64,000 nt of DNA from Bacillus sp. es.034 (GCF_002563655.1 NZ_PDIY01000001.1:1212001-1276000), one strand, 5' to 3'. Counted from the first letter of the stretch, positions 1 to 9,181 are shown. Program-made: numbers and translations. The notes: generated by a model not told the origin, from the letters alone.

Positions 1-1170
1 GGTAAAGAGAGCCTCCCGATTTGGTTTAAGACCGAGGTGGAAACAGGGTGGAAGGACATCCCTACATTGGAAGCTGAACTGAAGGGGACAGATCCAACTG
101 GATCATTTGTACTGTTCAGCGGACATATCGATTCATGGCATTACGGCGCAATGGATAATGGAACTGCCAATGCGGTGATGTTAGAGGTGGCCAGGGTTCT
201 ATCCGAAGAAAAAGTGGAGTTGAACCGGTCTCTGCGTTTCGCTTTCTGGTCCGGCCACTCCCACGGACGGTATGCGGGCTCGGCCTTATACTGTGATGAA
301 AACTGGGAGGAATTGTATGAGTCTTGTGTCTTACATGTAAATATTGATTCGGTCGGGGCCAAGGAGTCGGTTGTTTTGACAGAAGGAAACTGTATGGCTG
401 AAACGAAGGATATAGCCGGGCAGGTGATCAAGGATCAAGTGTCTGAAGAATACGAAGGCTCCCGATTTGGAAGAGCCGGAGACCAATCTTTTTGGGGGCC
501 TGGAGTTCCTTCCTTATTAATGGGCTTATCCGAACAAGTACCGGCCACGACCGCTGCTGCACAAGCATTTACCCGATTGTTTGGCGCTGGCAAAGGCGGT
601 GGATTCGGCTGGTGGTGGCATACCACTGAAGATACGATGGATAAAATTGATCCCGAATTTCTAGAGAGGGATTGCAGAATCTACCTTTCTATTATCGACA
701 AAGCCTGCACAAGTGACGTGCTGCCGATTGATCAGCGGAAAGCGGTAGAAGAACTGAAATCTCATCTGGTTCACTATCAAGAAGCAGCCCCGGAGCTGAA
801 GAAGCTTTCTATTGCTCTAAGCAGAATCAGCCAGCTGCATAATAAAATCAAGAGTGTCTATGAAAGGATAGAATCTGAGAATCTATCAGACGAACAGCTG
901 GCCGAAGCCAATCGCTGGATTCATTCGCTTTCCAAAGGGCTCGTCCACCTTAACTATGTTGGCGGAAATGTATTTGATCACGATCAGGCGATGGGGCAAC
1001 CGCCGATTCCTTTGCTTGCCGACATTTTAAAATGGAAAGAGATCACTGAAAACGAGCCGGAACACTTTGTATTTCTGACAGGCATAAATCGAAACCTGAA
1101 TCAGGTCAACTTTATTTTGAAGGAGCTTTTGGAGAAAGCGGGTCAAACGAGCTTACTGAAGGAGGGGTAG
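1..1170 (+). CDS. M28-family zinc peptidase, 5' end outside the window
   Basis: The reading frame is open from base 1, so the N-terminus lies beyond the left edge. The internal GTG at 37 is not a convincing start because codons upstream of it continue the protein. Visible M28 features are SGHIDSW (H-x-D zinc ligand), DNGTANA, a hydrophobic FAFWSGHSHGRYAGS segment, NIDS, and a late WWWHTTEDT that fits the last metal-binding His. The C-terminal 120 residues are helical and charged. The family hydrolyses N-terminal amino acids or dipeptides with two zinc ions. I cannot tell whether this one is secreted because the signal region is missing. It overlaps the ribosome binding site of the next gene, so the two are probably co-transcribed. 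Confidence 0.8.
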   Translation, partial: GKESLPIWFKTEVETGWKDIPTLEAELKGTDPTGSFVLFSGHIDSWHYGAMDNGTANAVMLEVARVLSEEKVELNRSLRFAFWSGHSHGRYAGSALYCDENWEELYESCVLHVNIDSVGAKESVVLTEGNCMAETKDIAGQVIKDQVSEEYEGSRFGRAGDQSFWGPGVPSLLMGLSEQVPATTAAAQAFTRLFGAGKGGGFGWWWHTTEDTMDKIDPEFLERDCRIYLSIIDKACTSDVLPIDQRKAVEELKSHLVHYQEAAPELKKLSIALSRISQLHNKIKSVYERIESENLSDEQLAEANRWIHSLSKGLVHLNYVGGNVFDHDQAMGQPPIPLLADILKWKEITENEPEHFVFLTGINRNLNQVNFILKELLEKAGQTSLLKEG

Positions 1171-1171
1171 A

Positions 1172-2182
1172 ATGGCGGGTCTATTTGACTCTTATCAATT
1201 GAAGGATCTTTTGCTGAAAAATAGAATCGTTCTATCTCCGATGTGTCAGTACCAGGCAAAAAATGAAAAAGGGATTCCGGAGATGTGGCATATGATTCAC
1301 TTGGTTTCCCGTGCCATCGGAGGTACAGGTCTGGTCCTGACGGAAATGACCAATGTCGAGGCGAGGGGAAGGATTACAGAGAATTGCTTAGGGATCTACA
1401 GTGATGAACAAATGGAGGAATTCAAAAAGATCAATGAGCAGATTCATCACCACGGTGCCAAGAGCGGCATCCAGATTGCTCATGCGGGCAGGAAATCTGT
1501 CATTAAAAATGGAGATATCGTCGGTCCATCAGCGATTCCTTTTTCACCTGATTCTCCGGTGCCGAGAGAGTTGAGCAAGGGTGAAATTGAAGAGATCATT
1601 GAAGCCTTTTATCTTGGGGCGAAAAGGTCGGTGGCAGCAGGCTTTGATACTATCGAAATCCATGGTGCCCATGGATATCTTCTTCATCAGTTCCTTTCCC
1701 CGGCTTCCAATCACCGGAATGATGAGTTTGGCGACCCTGCTGAGTTTCCAGTCAGAGTCATCAAAGCCATCAAAGAGGCAGTGCCGGATACTATGCCGGT
1801 CATGTTCAGGATTTCTGCCGTCGAGTATGTGGAAGGCGGTTATTCCTTTGAAGATACACTGTCAAACTGCAAGAAGTTCATCGCGGCGGGGGTGGATCTG
1901 TTTGATGTCAGTACAGGGGCAAACTCACCGATAAAACCGGTTGTCTACCCGGGGTATCAAGTGAAATATGCTGCAAGGATCAAGCAGGAATTAAAGATTC
2001 CTGTCATGTCGGTCGGAAAGCTTGAAACCCCGCAGCTCGCTGAAGCGGTTGTTCAGGATGGGCTGGCAGATCTGATTTGTATCGGAAAAGGCATGCTCCG
2101 TCAGCCTTATTGGGCAAAAGAGGCTGCTGAAGTATTGAGCAAGGAACTTGACCTCCCAGGGGTCTATAATATGGGATTCTAA
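1172..2182 (+). CDS. NADH:flavin oxidoreductase, old yellow enzyme family (YqjM/NamA-like)
   Basis: A 336-residue FMN-dependent ene-reductase. Residues that match the YqjM subclass are the early LSPMCQY (Cys that tunes FMN), EIHGAHGYLLHQF (the His pair that binds the substrate carbonyl) and SPASNHRNDEFG. The C-terminal GKGMLRQPYWAKEA is typical of the phosphate-binding end. The family reduces activated C=C bonds with NADPH. A strong AAGGAGGGG lies four bases before the ATG, inside the end of the peptidase gene. A ketopantoate-reductase-like gene follows 27 bases on. The three genes look like one operon, but the shared pathway is not evident. Confidence 0.88.
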   Translation: MAGLFDSYQLKDLLLKNRIVLSPMCQYQAKNEKGIPEMWHMIHLVSRAIGGTGLVLTEMTNVEARGRITENCLGIYSDEQMEEFKKINEQIHHHGAKSGIQIAHAGRKSVIKNGDIVGPSAIPFSPDSPVPRELSKGEIEEIIEAFYLGAKRSVAAGFDTIEIHGAHGYLLHQFLSPASNHRNDEFGDPAEFPVRVIKAIKEAVPDTMPVMFRISAVEYVEGGYSFEDTLSNCKKFIAAGVDLFDVSTGANSPIKPVVYPGYQVKYAARIKQELKIPVMSVGKLETPQLAEAVVQDGLADLICIGKGMLRQPYWAKEAAEVLSKELDLPGVYNMGF

Positions 2183-2209
2183 AGGAAAAGCGGAGAGGAA
2201 GTGCAAGCC

Positions 2210-3241
2210 ATGAAAATTACAATCATCGGAGCTGGAGCGATAGGCGGGGTCGTTGGCGCTTACTTAGCAAAAGCAGGAGAAGACATCCAGTTTGTGGATA
2301 TTAATTCAGAACATGTGAACACCATGAATGAAAAGGGATTGACCATATCAGTCAAAGAAAATACGTTTACCGTCCCAGTTAAAGCTTTTACGATGGAGGA
2401 ACTGGTTAAATCTGATCAAGAGCTCGAGGTTGTCTTTTTATGTGTAAAAGCCTTGCATACGAAAGAAGCAGTGAAACAGTTCAAACACTTGCTTCGGGAA
2501 GATTCCTTTGTGGTTTCGTTTCAAAATGGCTTATGTGAATATGAAATAGCTGAGGAAATCGGTGCGGATAGGACAGTGGGCTGTTTTATTAACCTGTTCG
2601 CAGACTACCAGGAGCCCGGTCTTATTGAATATGGCGGAGTGGGAAGCTTGTATATAGGAGAAGTGAATGGACCTGTGACGTCCAGAGTCGAAAAGCTGAT
2701 ATCCCTGCTGGCTGCCTGGGGAGAAGCAAAAGCGACAGACAACATTTTAGGCTATTTATGGAGCAAACTATCGTACGGGGCGGTATTGACAGCCACCGCT
2801 ACTACCAATGAAACGATCGCAGATGTTCTTGATAACCCGCAGTATCATGAATTAATCGTTAATCTCACAAGGGAGGTAATAAGTGTAGCGGAGAGGAAGG
2901 GAATCGTCCCGAAAAGCTTTGATGACTGGGAGCCAAAAGTTGTTGCACATTCAGATTATGATGGCGTGAGGGAACAGCTTCATATACTCACCAAACGGTT
3001 GCGTGGTTACACCAAAACCAGAACAGGAATCTGGCGTGATCTTGCAGTCAGAAAAAGAAAAACGGAAGTCCCTCAGCAGCTCCTGCCCGTCATTGCAGAT
3101 GGCCGAAAGCTGAATCTTGAACTTCCTCTCACAACTGCACTCGTCCAGATGATATTAGATATTGAACTGGGAAAGAGGCAGATGCAGATCGACAATTTGG
3201 ATGAACTTGCAAGATTGTCGGATGCTTCTAGTGTGTCGTAA
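2210..3241 (+). CDS. Ketopantoate reductase (PanE/ApbA) family dehydrogenase
   Basis: About 343 residues. The N-terminus has the Rossmann motif GAGAIGGVVGAYLAKAG, followed by VFLCVKALHT and SFQNGL, which are typical of 2-dehydropantoate 2-reductase relatives. A GTG at 2201 is in frame, but the GGAGAGG at 2192-2198 is correctly spaced only for the ATG at 2210. The enzyme should reduce a 2-oxo acid with NADPH. Because it sits with an ene-reductase and a peptidase rather than panB/panC, a paralogue with a different substrate is as likely as true pantothenate synthesis. A hairpin terminator follows at 3402-3445. Confidence 0.8.
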   Translation: MKITIIGAGAIGGVVGAYLAKAGEDIQFVDINSEHVNTMNEKGLTISVKENTFTVPVKAFTMEELVKSDQELEVVFLCVKALHTKEAVKQFKHLLREDSFVVSFQNGLCEYEIAEEIGADRTVGCFINLFADYQEPGLIEYGGVGSLYIGEVNGPVTSRVEKLISLLAAWGEAKATDNILGYLWSKLSYGAVLTATATTNETIADVLDNPQYHELIVNLTREVISVAERKGIVPKSFDDWEPKVVAHSDYDGVREQLHILTKRLRGYTKTRTGIWRDLAVRKRKTEVPQQLLPVIADGRKLNLELPLTTALVQMILDIELGKRQMQIDNLDELARLSDASSVS

Positions 3242-3243
3242 TT

Positions 3244-3290
3244 GGGACACAGGTGAGGACAAAGGGACAGGTTCCTCGTCCTACCAAATT
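3244..3290. repeat. Degenerate gggacagg-type palindromic repeat
   Basis: The sequence GGGACACAGGTGAGGAC then AAAGGGACAGGTTCCTCGTCC follows the preceding stop codon immediately. Related gggaca/tgtccc fragments appear at 3890-3920, 27027-27050, 47628-47652, 47735-47760 and 48371-48405. I read them as a second, decayed family of small palindromic repeats. Confidence 0.45.
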
Positions 3291-3401
3291 TTCACAAATG
3301 TATTTTCGGGCACTGGATGTTCCTGACGCAGCCATCCTCCTTACTACAGTTTGCCAAGTAATTAATTTACCATGCAACGCCAGATACATTTACCAATAGA
3401 A

Positions 3402-3447
3402 AAAAGCCCTACCGATTAAGTTTCTAGTAATCTTGTAGGGCTTTTAT
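3402..3447 (+). terminator. Rho-independent terminator
   Basis: AAAAGCCCTAC (3402-3412) pairs perfectly with GTAGGGCTTTT (3435-3445), and T-rich sequence follows. It ends the peptidase/ene-reductase/PanE-like operon. Confidence 0.7.
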
Positions 3448-3597
3448 TTGAGACAAGAACATGGCTTCACCTTACCTTTATTTCAGGAAGAAGATTATAA
3501 ATGAGATTTGTATCCTTTTCGTTCACAAGGTCGATAAGCAAATGAAGATCTTTATATTTCTATTAAAAAGAAGTATAAGTAAAGAGGTGATATATAT

Positions 3598-3687
3598 TTG
3601 CCCAGGAAAGCCCAAAAGAAAAACAGCTTGGGTATTTATCATATTGTCTTTAGAGGCATCAACCGCCAGATAGAAAACATAGAATGA
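3598..3687 (+). pseudogene. REP-associated tyrosine transposase (RAYT, Y1/IS200-like) N-terminal remnant
   Basis: A TTG start with a strong AGAGGTGAT site in front (3583-3590) encodes 29 residues beginning LPRKAQKKNSLGIYHIVFRG and continuing INRQ before a stop. This is the characteristic N-terminus of Firmicute RAYT proteins, which normally run to roughly 200-250 residues. The HUH motif, catalytic Tyr and C-terminal helix-turn-helix are absent. Downstream sequence to 3900 shows no recognisable continuation in any frame, so this is a decayed fragment. RAYTs mobilise small palindromes. No link to the palindromes elsewhere in the window is shown. Confidence 0.55.
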
Positions 3688-3919
3688 GATCAGGGTTACA
3701 TCCGGGAAAAGCTGCTCAGAATGAGAGAGAGATTGCTGGGATCTTGAAACAGAGAAATTTAAATATTCTTTGTGAATCCCTCGCACCTTCGTGCCCTTCC
3801 AATACCCCACTCCTCTACAAGCTCTTCTTAATTCCAATCTCGTTGTCTTCTTTCCGTTTTACCCTTTAGTGAAATGCTGATGAATGTGGCCGGGACGGTG
3901 AACCTATCCCCCTGTCCCT
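3688..3919. other. Intergenic stretch without a supportable gene
   Basis: I see only short overlapping frames without ribosome binding sites, plus a degenerate gacggtgaacctatccccctgtccc palindrome half near 3893-3918 next to the stop of the regulator that follows. Confidence 0.5.
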
Positions 3920-5707
3920 TTATTTATTTAAATACCTCCACAATGTTGTCCGGCTGATGCCAAGCTGCTCAGCTGCTAAAGTCTGGTTGCCGTTATGCTG
4001 GTCAATGACCAGCTTAATCAGCTCTAAATTAAATTCATGTAAGGTTTTGCTGCTGTTCAATGAAATATTCATTCCTTCTTCTGTATGAGGAATATTCCCA
4101 ACAATTTTCTGCTTGCTCAGTATACTATTGACATTAGTGCTCGATATATAGAGGGATTTAGATAAGAATACTAATTCGGTTAGGACTTGTTTTAATTGTT
4201 GGAAATTCCCTGGCCAATTAAATTGGGAAAGGGCAGCCAGTGCCTTGGGCTCGTACCCGAGGATATCGGTATTATTTTCAATATTTACCTTGTTTAGAAA
4301 TATCGTTAATATCACTGAGATTTCATTTTTTCTTTCTCTTAATGCAGGAAGATGAAGACTTATACAATTCACTCTTCTCATTAATTCTTTATAGGATTCT
4401 GATGTAATTCCCTCAGACGTTTTTTCGCAAAAAATGATCAGTCGATTATTTAAGTGGAAGTTCGTAGATTCCATAATCGTGAGTAACTTTTCGAGGTTTT
4501 CATTTGAAATTTTATCAAAGTAGTTAAATTGAATTGTATTACCAACTTTAAGGAAAGGGCCGTTACTTGTGTTTAAAAGATGTTTCCACATTGTATCATT
4601 GAGTAAGTTGGAATTAATCGAAATCAATGTATGATTGTTAGTATTTTGGCTGGTGAATACACTTTGCGAAACGATCTCTTTCCCGGTGCCTCTTTCTCCC
4701 AGTACGATTATCGGCGAATTACTTGAGTTGATTTGTTTGATTTTCTCGGCGATTTCGTACGTGATAATAGGATTTTTGTATAAGTTTTTATTTATTTTTT
4801 GTTCCACTTCTGACTTATCTTCATATGTAACTCCGAATTTAGAGCTCATGATCGGTGTTACCGATTTTTGGACCGTTACAATATAGTAAGTATCATCAGT
4901 CTTATTTGAAATCGTTACTTTTAAGTTATATAGAGTGTTGTGTATTGAATGGTAATAAGTATGTGATTCATTGAATGGAGTGTTCTCTTTTTTATTCAGC
5001 AAATAGTGATAGATGGAGTCATTAATTTGCGGATCTAAACTTGAATAAATCAATTCAAACTGACTGGATAAAATCAAGCAGTCCGTTTTGGAATTTTCAA
5101 TTGCTTCTATAAATAAGCTGTTTTGTAATTTAAATTTTTGAAGGTGGGTAGTCAGCTCTATTGCTTGTTCAAAAGTATGTTTAATGCTTTCACTTCCTGA
5201 TGTAATAAGGATTGTATTAAACGAAATTTCCAGTGCCAGTTTATTCGTTATGGCATCGCAAAGAACTAATTCAATGCCGCTGCTTTCTAGTGATCTTAGT
5301 AGACTTAACGTATCACTTGAATCATCTATCGTATAGATCTCTACAGAGTAATCCAATATGTCACAGATCAAATGGGCCGTTTCAGTAATACTTGAATACC
5401 CTACAATGGCAAATTTAGAGGTATAGTTCGTTGCTAATTTGATTGCTCCTATTATGTCATAAACAGATATTGAAACATCGATAACTGGGATGGATATATT
5501 CTTCCTGATTAGGTCGGCTGTACCTCCCCGTGATATGACAATATCGTAATCGTTATGAATTTCCTTCAGGGCCAGATTCTTCCCTTCCTGTAAATCCCCA
5601 GTATACGTTTTGAGCAAAAGGTTAGTGAAAGTAGATCCTACATTTTCCATTGAGTATCTTAACTCTTCATAAGGTGCGATACCAAGGATTTTGATTATCT
5701 TTTGCAT
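3920..5707 (-). CDS. PrpR_N / degenerate AAA+ / Fis-HTH transcription regulator
   Basis: About 595 residues from an ATG preceded by AAGGGG with a seven-base gap. The upstream start at 5749 lacks such a site. Order of domains: PrpR_N ligand-binding domain (DIVISRGGTADLIRK, VGYSSITETAHLI), a PAS-like segment, an AAA+ core with Walker A GERGTGKE, an arginine-finger-like LPALRERKNEI, FNWPGNFQQLKQ, and a C-terminal Fis-type helix-turn-helix (HNGNQTLAAEQLGISRTTL). The sigma-54 contact loop GAFTGA is missing and Walker B is poorly conserved, so it probably acts without sigma-54. It is divergent from the acid-sugar kinase operon, and a GTTTCAA-A-TTGAAAC palindrome lies between them. It is most likely the local activator. 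Confidence 0.82.
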   Translation of the reverse strand: MQKIIKILGIAPYEELRYSMENVGSTFTNLLLKTYTGDLQEGKNLALKEIHNDYDIVISRGGTADLIRKNISIPVIDVSISVYDIIGAIKLATNYTSKFAIVGYSSITETAHLICDILDYSVEIYTIDDSSDTLSLLRSLESSGIELVLCDAITNKLALEISFNTILITSGSESIKHTFEQAIELTTHLQKFKLQNSLFIEAIENSKTDCLILSSQFELIYSSLDPQINDSIYHYLLNKKENTPFNESHTYYHSIHNTLYNLKVTISNKTDDTYYIVTVQKSVTPIMSSKFGVTYEDKSEVEQKINKNLYKNPIITYEIAEKIKQINSSNSPIIVLGERGTGKEIVSQSVFTSQNTNNHTLISINSNLLNDTMWKHLLNTSNGPFLKVGNTIQFNYFDKISNENLEKLLTIMESTNFHLNNRLIIFCEKTSEGITSESYKELMRRVNCISLHLPALRERKNEISVILTIFLNKVNIENNTDILGYEPKALAALSQFNWPGNFQQLKQVLTELVFLSKSLYISSTNVNSILSKQKIVGNIPHTEEGMNISLNSSKTLHEFNLELIKLVIDQHNGNQTLAAEQLGISRTTLWRYLNK

Positions 5708-5785
5708 TTGAATTCCCCTTGTGTGTTTCTTTTTTAAACACTTTAGCACGAATTTCTGAATTTTGGTAGCGCTTTCTGTTTTTGG

Positions 5786-5800
5786 GTTTCAAATTGAAAC
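5786..5800. promoter_or_regulatory. Palindromic operator, probable PrpR_N regulator site
   Basis: GTTTCAAATTGAAAC is a 7-1-7 palindrome between the divergent regulator and kinase genes. It is centred about 50 bases upstream of the TATAAT at 5843-5848, a usual place for an activator. It resembles the TTTCA...TGAAA sites reported for PrpR-type regulators. Assignment to the neighbouring regulator is inference. Confidence 0.5.
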
Positions 5801-5842
5801 AACAAAACTTAAATTTTTGTTTTTTTAGATAAATTATCATCC

Positions 5843-5848
5843 TATAAT
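5843..5848 (+). promoter_or_regulatory. -10 element of the acid-sugar operon
   Basis: A perfect TATAAT with no good -35 at the normal spacing (T-rich only). This suggests an activator-dependent sigma-A promoter for the gene starting at 5879. Confidence 0.45.
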
Positions 5849-5878
5849 CAACTTATAAGGTACTAAGGTGGTGGACAG

Positions 5879-7129
5879 ATGATAAGGGTACTTATAATTG
5901 CCGATGATTTTACGGGAGCACTTGATACTGGCGTCCAGTTCTCTAATTACGGTGTTCATACTGTAGTGACCTCTGATTTAGAGTTTGAATTTGATGAAAC
6001 GACAGATGGAATAGAAGTGCTGGTTTTTAATACGGAATCAAGGTATTTGAATAAAAATGAAGCATATGAAGTGATTAAGAAGATAGCCTTAAAAGCTAAG
6101 GAAGAAAATATTCAATATATCTTTAAGAAAGTTGATTCAGCCTTAAGAGGAAATGTCGCTTCTGAGTTGAAGGCATTGAGTGATGTTTTCGAAGATGGAC
6201 CCATTCCTTTTATACCGGCGTACCCGGAACAAAATCGCTACAGCTGCGAAGGAATATTACTTATAGATTCTGTACCAGTAAATGAAAGCGTTTTTGGGAA
6301 AGATCCATACGAACCAGTAACGGAAAGCCATATCCCGGCTCTTCTGCTGAAAGAAGCAGAACTAACAACATATATTACAAAAAAATATACCATCCCGCCA
6401 AATGAAGAAAGAATTTTGTTAATGGAAAGCCACTCTGATGAGGAGATGGTATCTCAAGGAAATGACCTATTAATGAATGGTGCATTGAATATAACGGTGG
6501 GATGTGCAGGGTTTGCTAAAGCATTGGCACATATTATTTATAAAAAAAGGGATACACCCGAAGACGATAGTTACCTTTCATTATTGATTGTATGTGGAAG
6601 TGTTAATCCGGTAACAAAGAAACAAATTGTTTTTGCGGAAATGAATGGTTTCGAAAGAATATCTTTAATGATCGAGCAGCTTTGGGATAAGCACTATTGG
6701 GATACAGTAAAGGGGCAAGAAAATATAAACCGCTATTTAAAAAATGAAAGCCCTTTAATGTTTGAAACCTTTGGGAATGTATCGGAAGATCAAGTGAATC
6801 GGCTGGCTGATCAAAGTCATGAACTAAGATTCAGGATAGCACAGTCACTCGGATATTTAGTGAAAAATCTTATGTCAAAAGGTAATAAGAGAACATGGTT
6901 ATTTACTGGGGGAGATACCTTATTTCAATCGATGAGAGTATTGGGGATTACAGAAGTTAAACCTCTGAAAGAATTATTCCCTGGAATTGTTCTTGGGACG
7001 ATTGATTTTCAGGAGGAAAAACATTATGTCATTACCAAATCAGGAGGATTCGGTGATGAAGATCTATTTGTAAAATTAAATGAATTGAATAAAGAAAGAG
7101 GAGATGCGAAATATGTTGAATCAGTTTAA
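5879..7129 (+). CDS. Four-carbon acid sugar kinase (DUF1537/SBD-NBD family), DtnK-like
   Basis: A 416-residue cytosolic kinase with AAGGTGG before the ATG. The N-terminal sugar-binding domain shows IADDFTGALDTGVQF, FNTESRYL and FKKVDSALRGN. The C-terminal nucleotide-binding domain shows VCGSVNPVTKKQ, WLFTGGDT and FPGIVLGTI plus a late GGFGDEDLF. The family phosphorylates D-threonate, D-erythronate or 3-oxo-tetronate at O4. Direct linkage with a PdxA2-type dehydrogenase (9196-10224) favours D-threonate or a similar C4 acid, because the PdxA2 partner oxidises and decarboxylates the 4-phosphate to dihydroxyacetone phosphate. It overlaps the start of the next gene. Confidence 0.88.
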   Translation: MIRVLIIADDFTGALDTGVQFSNYGVHTVVTSDLEFEFDETTDGIEVLVFNTESRYLNKNEAYEVIKKIALKAKEENIQYIFKKVDSALRGNVASELKALSDVFEDGPIPFIPAYPEQNRYSCEGILLIDSVPVNESVFGKDPYEPVTESHIPALLLKEAELTTYITKKYTIPPNEERILLMESHSDEEMVSQGNDLLMNGALNITVGCAGFAKALAHIIYKKRDTPEDDSYLSLLIVCGSVNPVTKKQIVFAEMNGFERISLMIEQLWDKHYWDTVKGQENINRYLKNESPLMFETFGNVSEDQVNRLADQSHELRFRIAQSLGYLVKNLMSKGNKRTWLFTGGDTLFQSMRVLGITEVKPLKELFPGIVLGTIDFQEEKHYVITKSGGFGDEDLFVKLNELNKERGDAKYVESV

Positions 7130-8270
7130 TTTAAAGATGCCGACAAATGTGTTTGCAGGTCCGGATGCCATGCAAAACCTCCATGCCATTCTCAAAGACG
7201 GTGTGGCAAAGATCACCATCTTTACAGGTGAACACATATATAAACTTGGGTTGCTCGACGAGGTCATCCGTATTTTAGAAAAGAATGATATCAAGTACGA
7301 CATTTTATCTGATATACCAGCAGAGCCATCTTATTTACAGGCTCAAGAAGTCATTGACCAGTTTAAAGCATTGAACTCTGATCTGATCATCGGAGTAGGC
7401 GGCGGAAGCGTGATGGATATAGCTAAATTGGCATCAGTGTTATCTACTGATGATTATACGGTGAAGGATCTGCTGGATGATCCGTTACTAGCTAAAAAGC
7501 AAGTACCTTCATTGATGATTCCTACCACAGCGGGTACAGGATCTGAAGCGACTCCCAACAGCATTGTAGGTGTACCTGAAAAGGATTTAAAAGTAGGTAT
7601 TGTAAATAGTGAATTAATTGCCGACCATGTTATTTTGGATAGCAGCATGATAAAAAGCCTGCCTAAACCGATTGCTGCTGCAACAGGAATTGATGCCCTG
7701 GCCCATGCTATAGAATGTTTCACTTCGAAAAAAGCAAACCCGATCAGTGATACATTTGCACTGGAGGCGCTGGATTTAATTTTGAATAACATTCTCGAAG
7801 CCTGCACAAATCCTGATGCACTTGAAGCTAAGCGTAATATGCTATTAGGCTCTTTCTATGCGGGGGTGGCGATCACATCCTCAGGGACGACTGCTGTTCA
7901 TGCCTTGTCTTATCCTTTAGGCGGAAAATACCACATTGCTCATGGTGTTTCTAACGCAATTCTATTGACACCAGTTATGAAATTCAATGAGCCGGTTATC
8001 AAAGACCTTCTGGCTAAAGCGTATGACCGGGTTGTAAAAGAACCTAATAAAGAATTGGCTGTAGATGAAAAATCGAAATATATCATTGATTGGTTGGAAG
8101 AAATCGTAAATACACTTGAAATCCCAACCAGTTTAAAAACGTTTAATGTGCCTGAAGAAGATCTTGATGGATTGGTCGAGGCTGCAATGCTAGTCCAAAG
8201 ATTGCTGGTGAATAATATGAGGGAAGTAACACCAGAAGATGCCCGAAAAATCTATCTGGAAATTATGTAG
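7113..8270 (+). CDS. Iron-containing alcohol dehydrogenase
   Basis: About 385 residues. The AGAGGAG at 7097-7103 fits the ATG at 7113 better than the ATG at 7104. NAD-binding and family signatures are GVGGGSVMDIAKLAS and PTTAGTGSEATPNSIV. Metal ligands fit DALAHAIECF (Asp/His) and YHIAHGVSNAILL (two His). The enzyme reversibly interconverts an alcohol and an aldehyde with NAD(P). In this operon it could act on the aldehyde released by the aldolase encoded next, or oxidise a hydroxy acid. The substrate cannot be read from sequence. It overlaps the kinase stop by 17 bases, so translation is coupled. Confidence 0.88.
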   Translation: MLNQFNLKMPTNVFAGPDAMQNLHAILKDGVAKITIFTGEHIYKLGLLDEVIRILEKNDIKYDILSDIPAEPSYLQAQEVIDQFKALNSDLIIGVGGGSVMDIAKLASVLSTDDYTVKDLLDDPLLAKKQVPSLMIPTTAGTGSEATPNSIVGVPEKDLKVGIVNSELIADHVILDSSMIKSLPKPIAAATGIDALAHAIECFTSKKANPISDTFALEALDLILNNILEACTNPDALEAKRNMLLGSFYAGVAITSSGTTAVHALSYPLGGKYHIAHGVSNAILLTPVMKFNEPVIKDLLAKAYDRVVKEPNKELAVDEKSKYIIDWLEEIVNTLEIPTSLKTFNVPEEDLDGLVEAAMLVQRLLVNNMREVTPEDARKIYLEIM

Positions 8271-8281
8271 GGGTGAATAGT

Positions 8282-9181
8282 ATGCCAAACAATTTGCAGG
8301 GAATCATCACACCCATTGTCACACCCATGAATGACAGTGAAGAAGTGAATTATGAAGAACTCGTCAATCAAGTGAACAGAGTCATTGAGAATGGTGTCCA
8401 TGGCATTTTTACATTCGGTACGAATGGTGAAGGTTATATTTTAAGCGAAGAAGAAAAAGTCCGTGTAATGGAAACAGTCGTTGAGGCTGTAGAGGGAAGG
8501 GTTCCGGTATATGCCTCAACAGGTTTGATTGGAACACAAGATACCATTCGCTTGTCCCTGGAAGCAAAGCGTGTGGGTGTCGACTACCTGTCAATCATCA
8601 CACCGTATTTTGCAGCAGCAACCCAGGAAGAGATTTATACCCATTTTAAAACAGTTGCCGAAGCGGTTGATATGCCAATTGTTTTATACAACATTCCAGC
8701 CAGGACAGGTAATGCCATTCAGCCAGCGACTGTTGAAAAACTAAGTCAGATTGACAATATTGTCGGTGTCAAAGATAGCAGCGGCAACTTTGATAATATT
8801 CTGCAATATATCGAAAGAACAAGAAATAGGAAAGATTTTTCAGTGCTGTCAGGTAACGATTCCTTAATATTATGGACTCTGCTTGCCGGGGGAACAGGCG
8901 GTATTGCAGGGTGTTCGAATGTTTATCCATTTACGATGGCCCAAATATACGAACAATTTGTAAATGGCCATATCGAAGAAGCCCGCAACTATCAAGATTC
9001 AATCAGAAGTTTCAGGGACTGTTTTAAATATGCAAATCCCAATACGGTGGTAAAAGCTGCAGTTGAACTGCTTGGCTATCCGGTCGGGAAGTGCCGGGCA
9101 CCATTCAATCAAGTATCTGATGTAGGAATTGTAGCATTAAAATCAGTATTAAATGAAAATGCTGAAGCTGGAATGAAGTAG
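8282..9181 (+). CDS. DapA-family (class I, pyruvate-type) aldolase/lyase
   Basis: About 299 residues. The AGGGGTG at 8269-8275 supports the ATG at 8282 rather than the GTG at 8273. Key signatures are GTNGEGYILSEEE (carboxylate-binding G-x-x-G-E), LYNIPARTG (catalytic Tyr) and VGVKDSSGN (Schiff-base Lys). This is the DHDPS/N-acetylneuraminate lyase/KDG aldolase superfamily. True lysine biosynthesis is unlikely in this catabolic context. A 2-keto-3-deoxy-acid aldolase, or a dehydratase of the KDGD type, fits better. It is flanked by an alcohol dehydrogenase and a PdxA2 homologue with short gaps, so it belongs to one operon. Confidence 0.85.
   Translation: MPNNLQGIITPIVTPMNDSEEVNYEELVNQVNRVIENGVHGIFTFGTNGEGYILSEEEKVRVMETVVEAVEGRVPVYASTGLIGTQDTIRLSLEAKRVGVDYLSIITPYFAAATQEEIYTHFKTVAEAVDMPIVLYNIPARTGNAIQPATVEKLSQIDNIVGVKDSSGNFDNILQYIERTRNRKDFSVLSGNDSLILWTLLAGGTGGIAGCSNVYPFTMAQIYEQFVNGHIEEARNYQDSIRSFRDCFKYANPNTVVKAAVELLGYPVGKCRAPFNQVSDVGIVALKSVLNENAEAGMK

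Noticed and set aside
3920..5707. A functional sigma-54-dependent activator
   Set aside because: The GAFTGA loop needed for sigma-54 contact is absent and no -24/-12 promoter is seen at the divergent operon.
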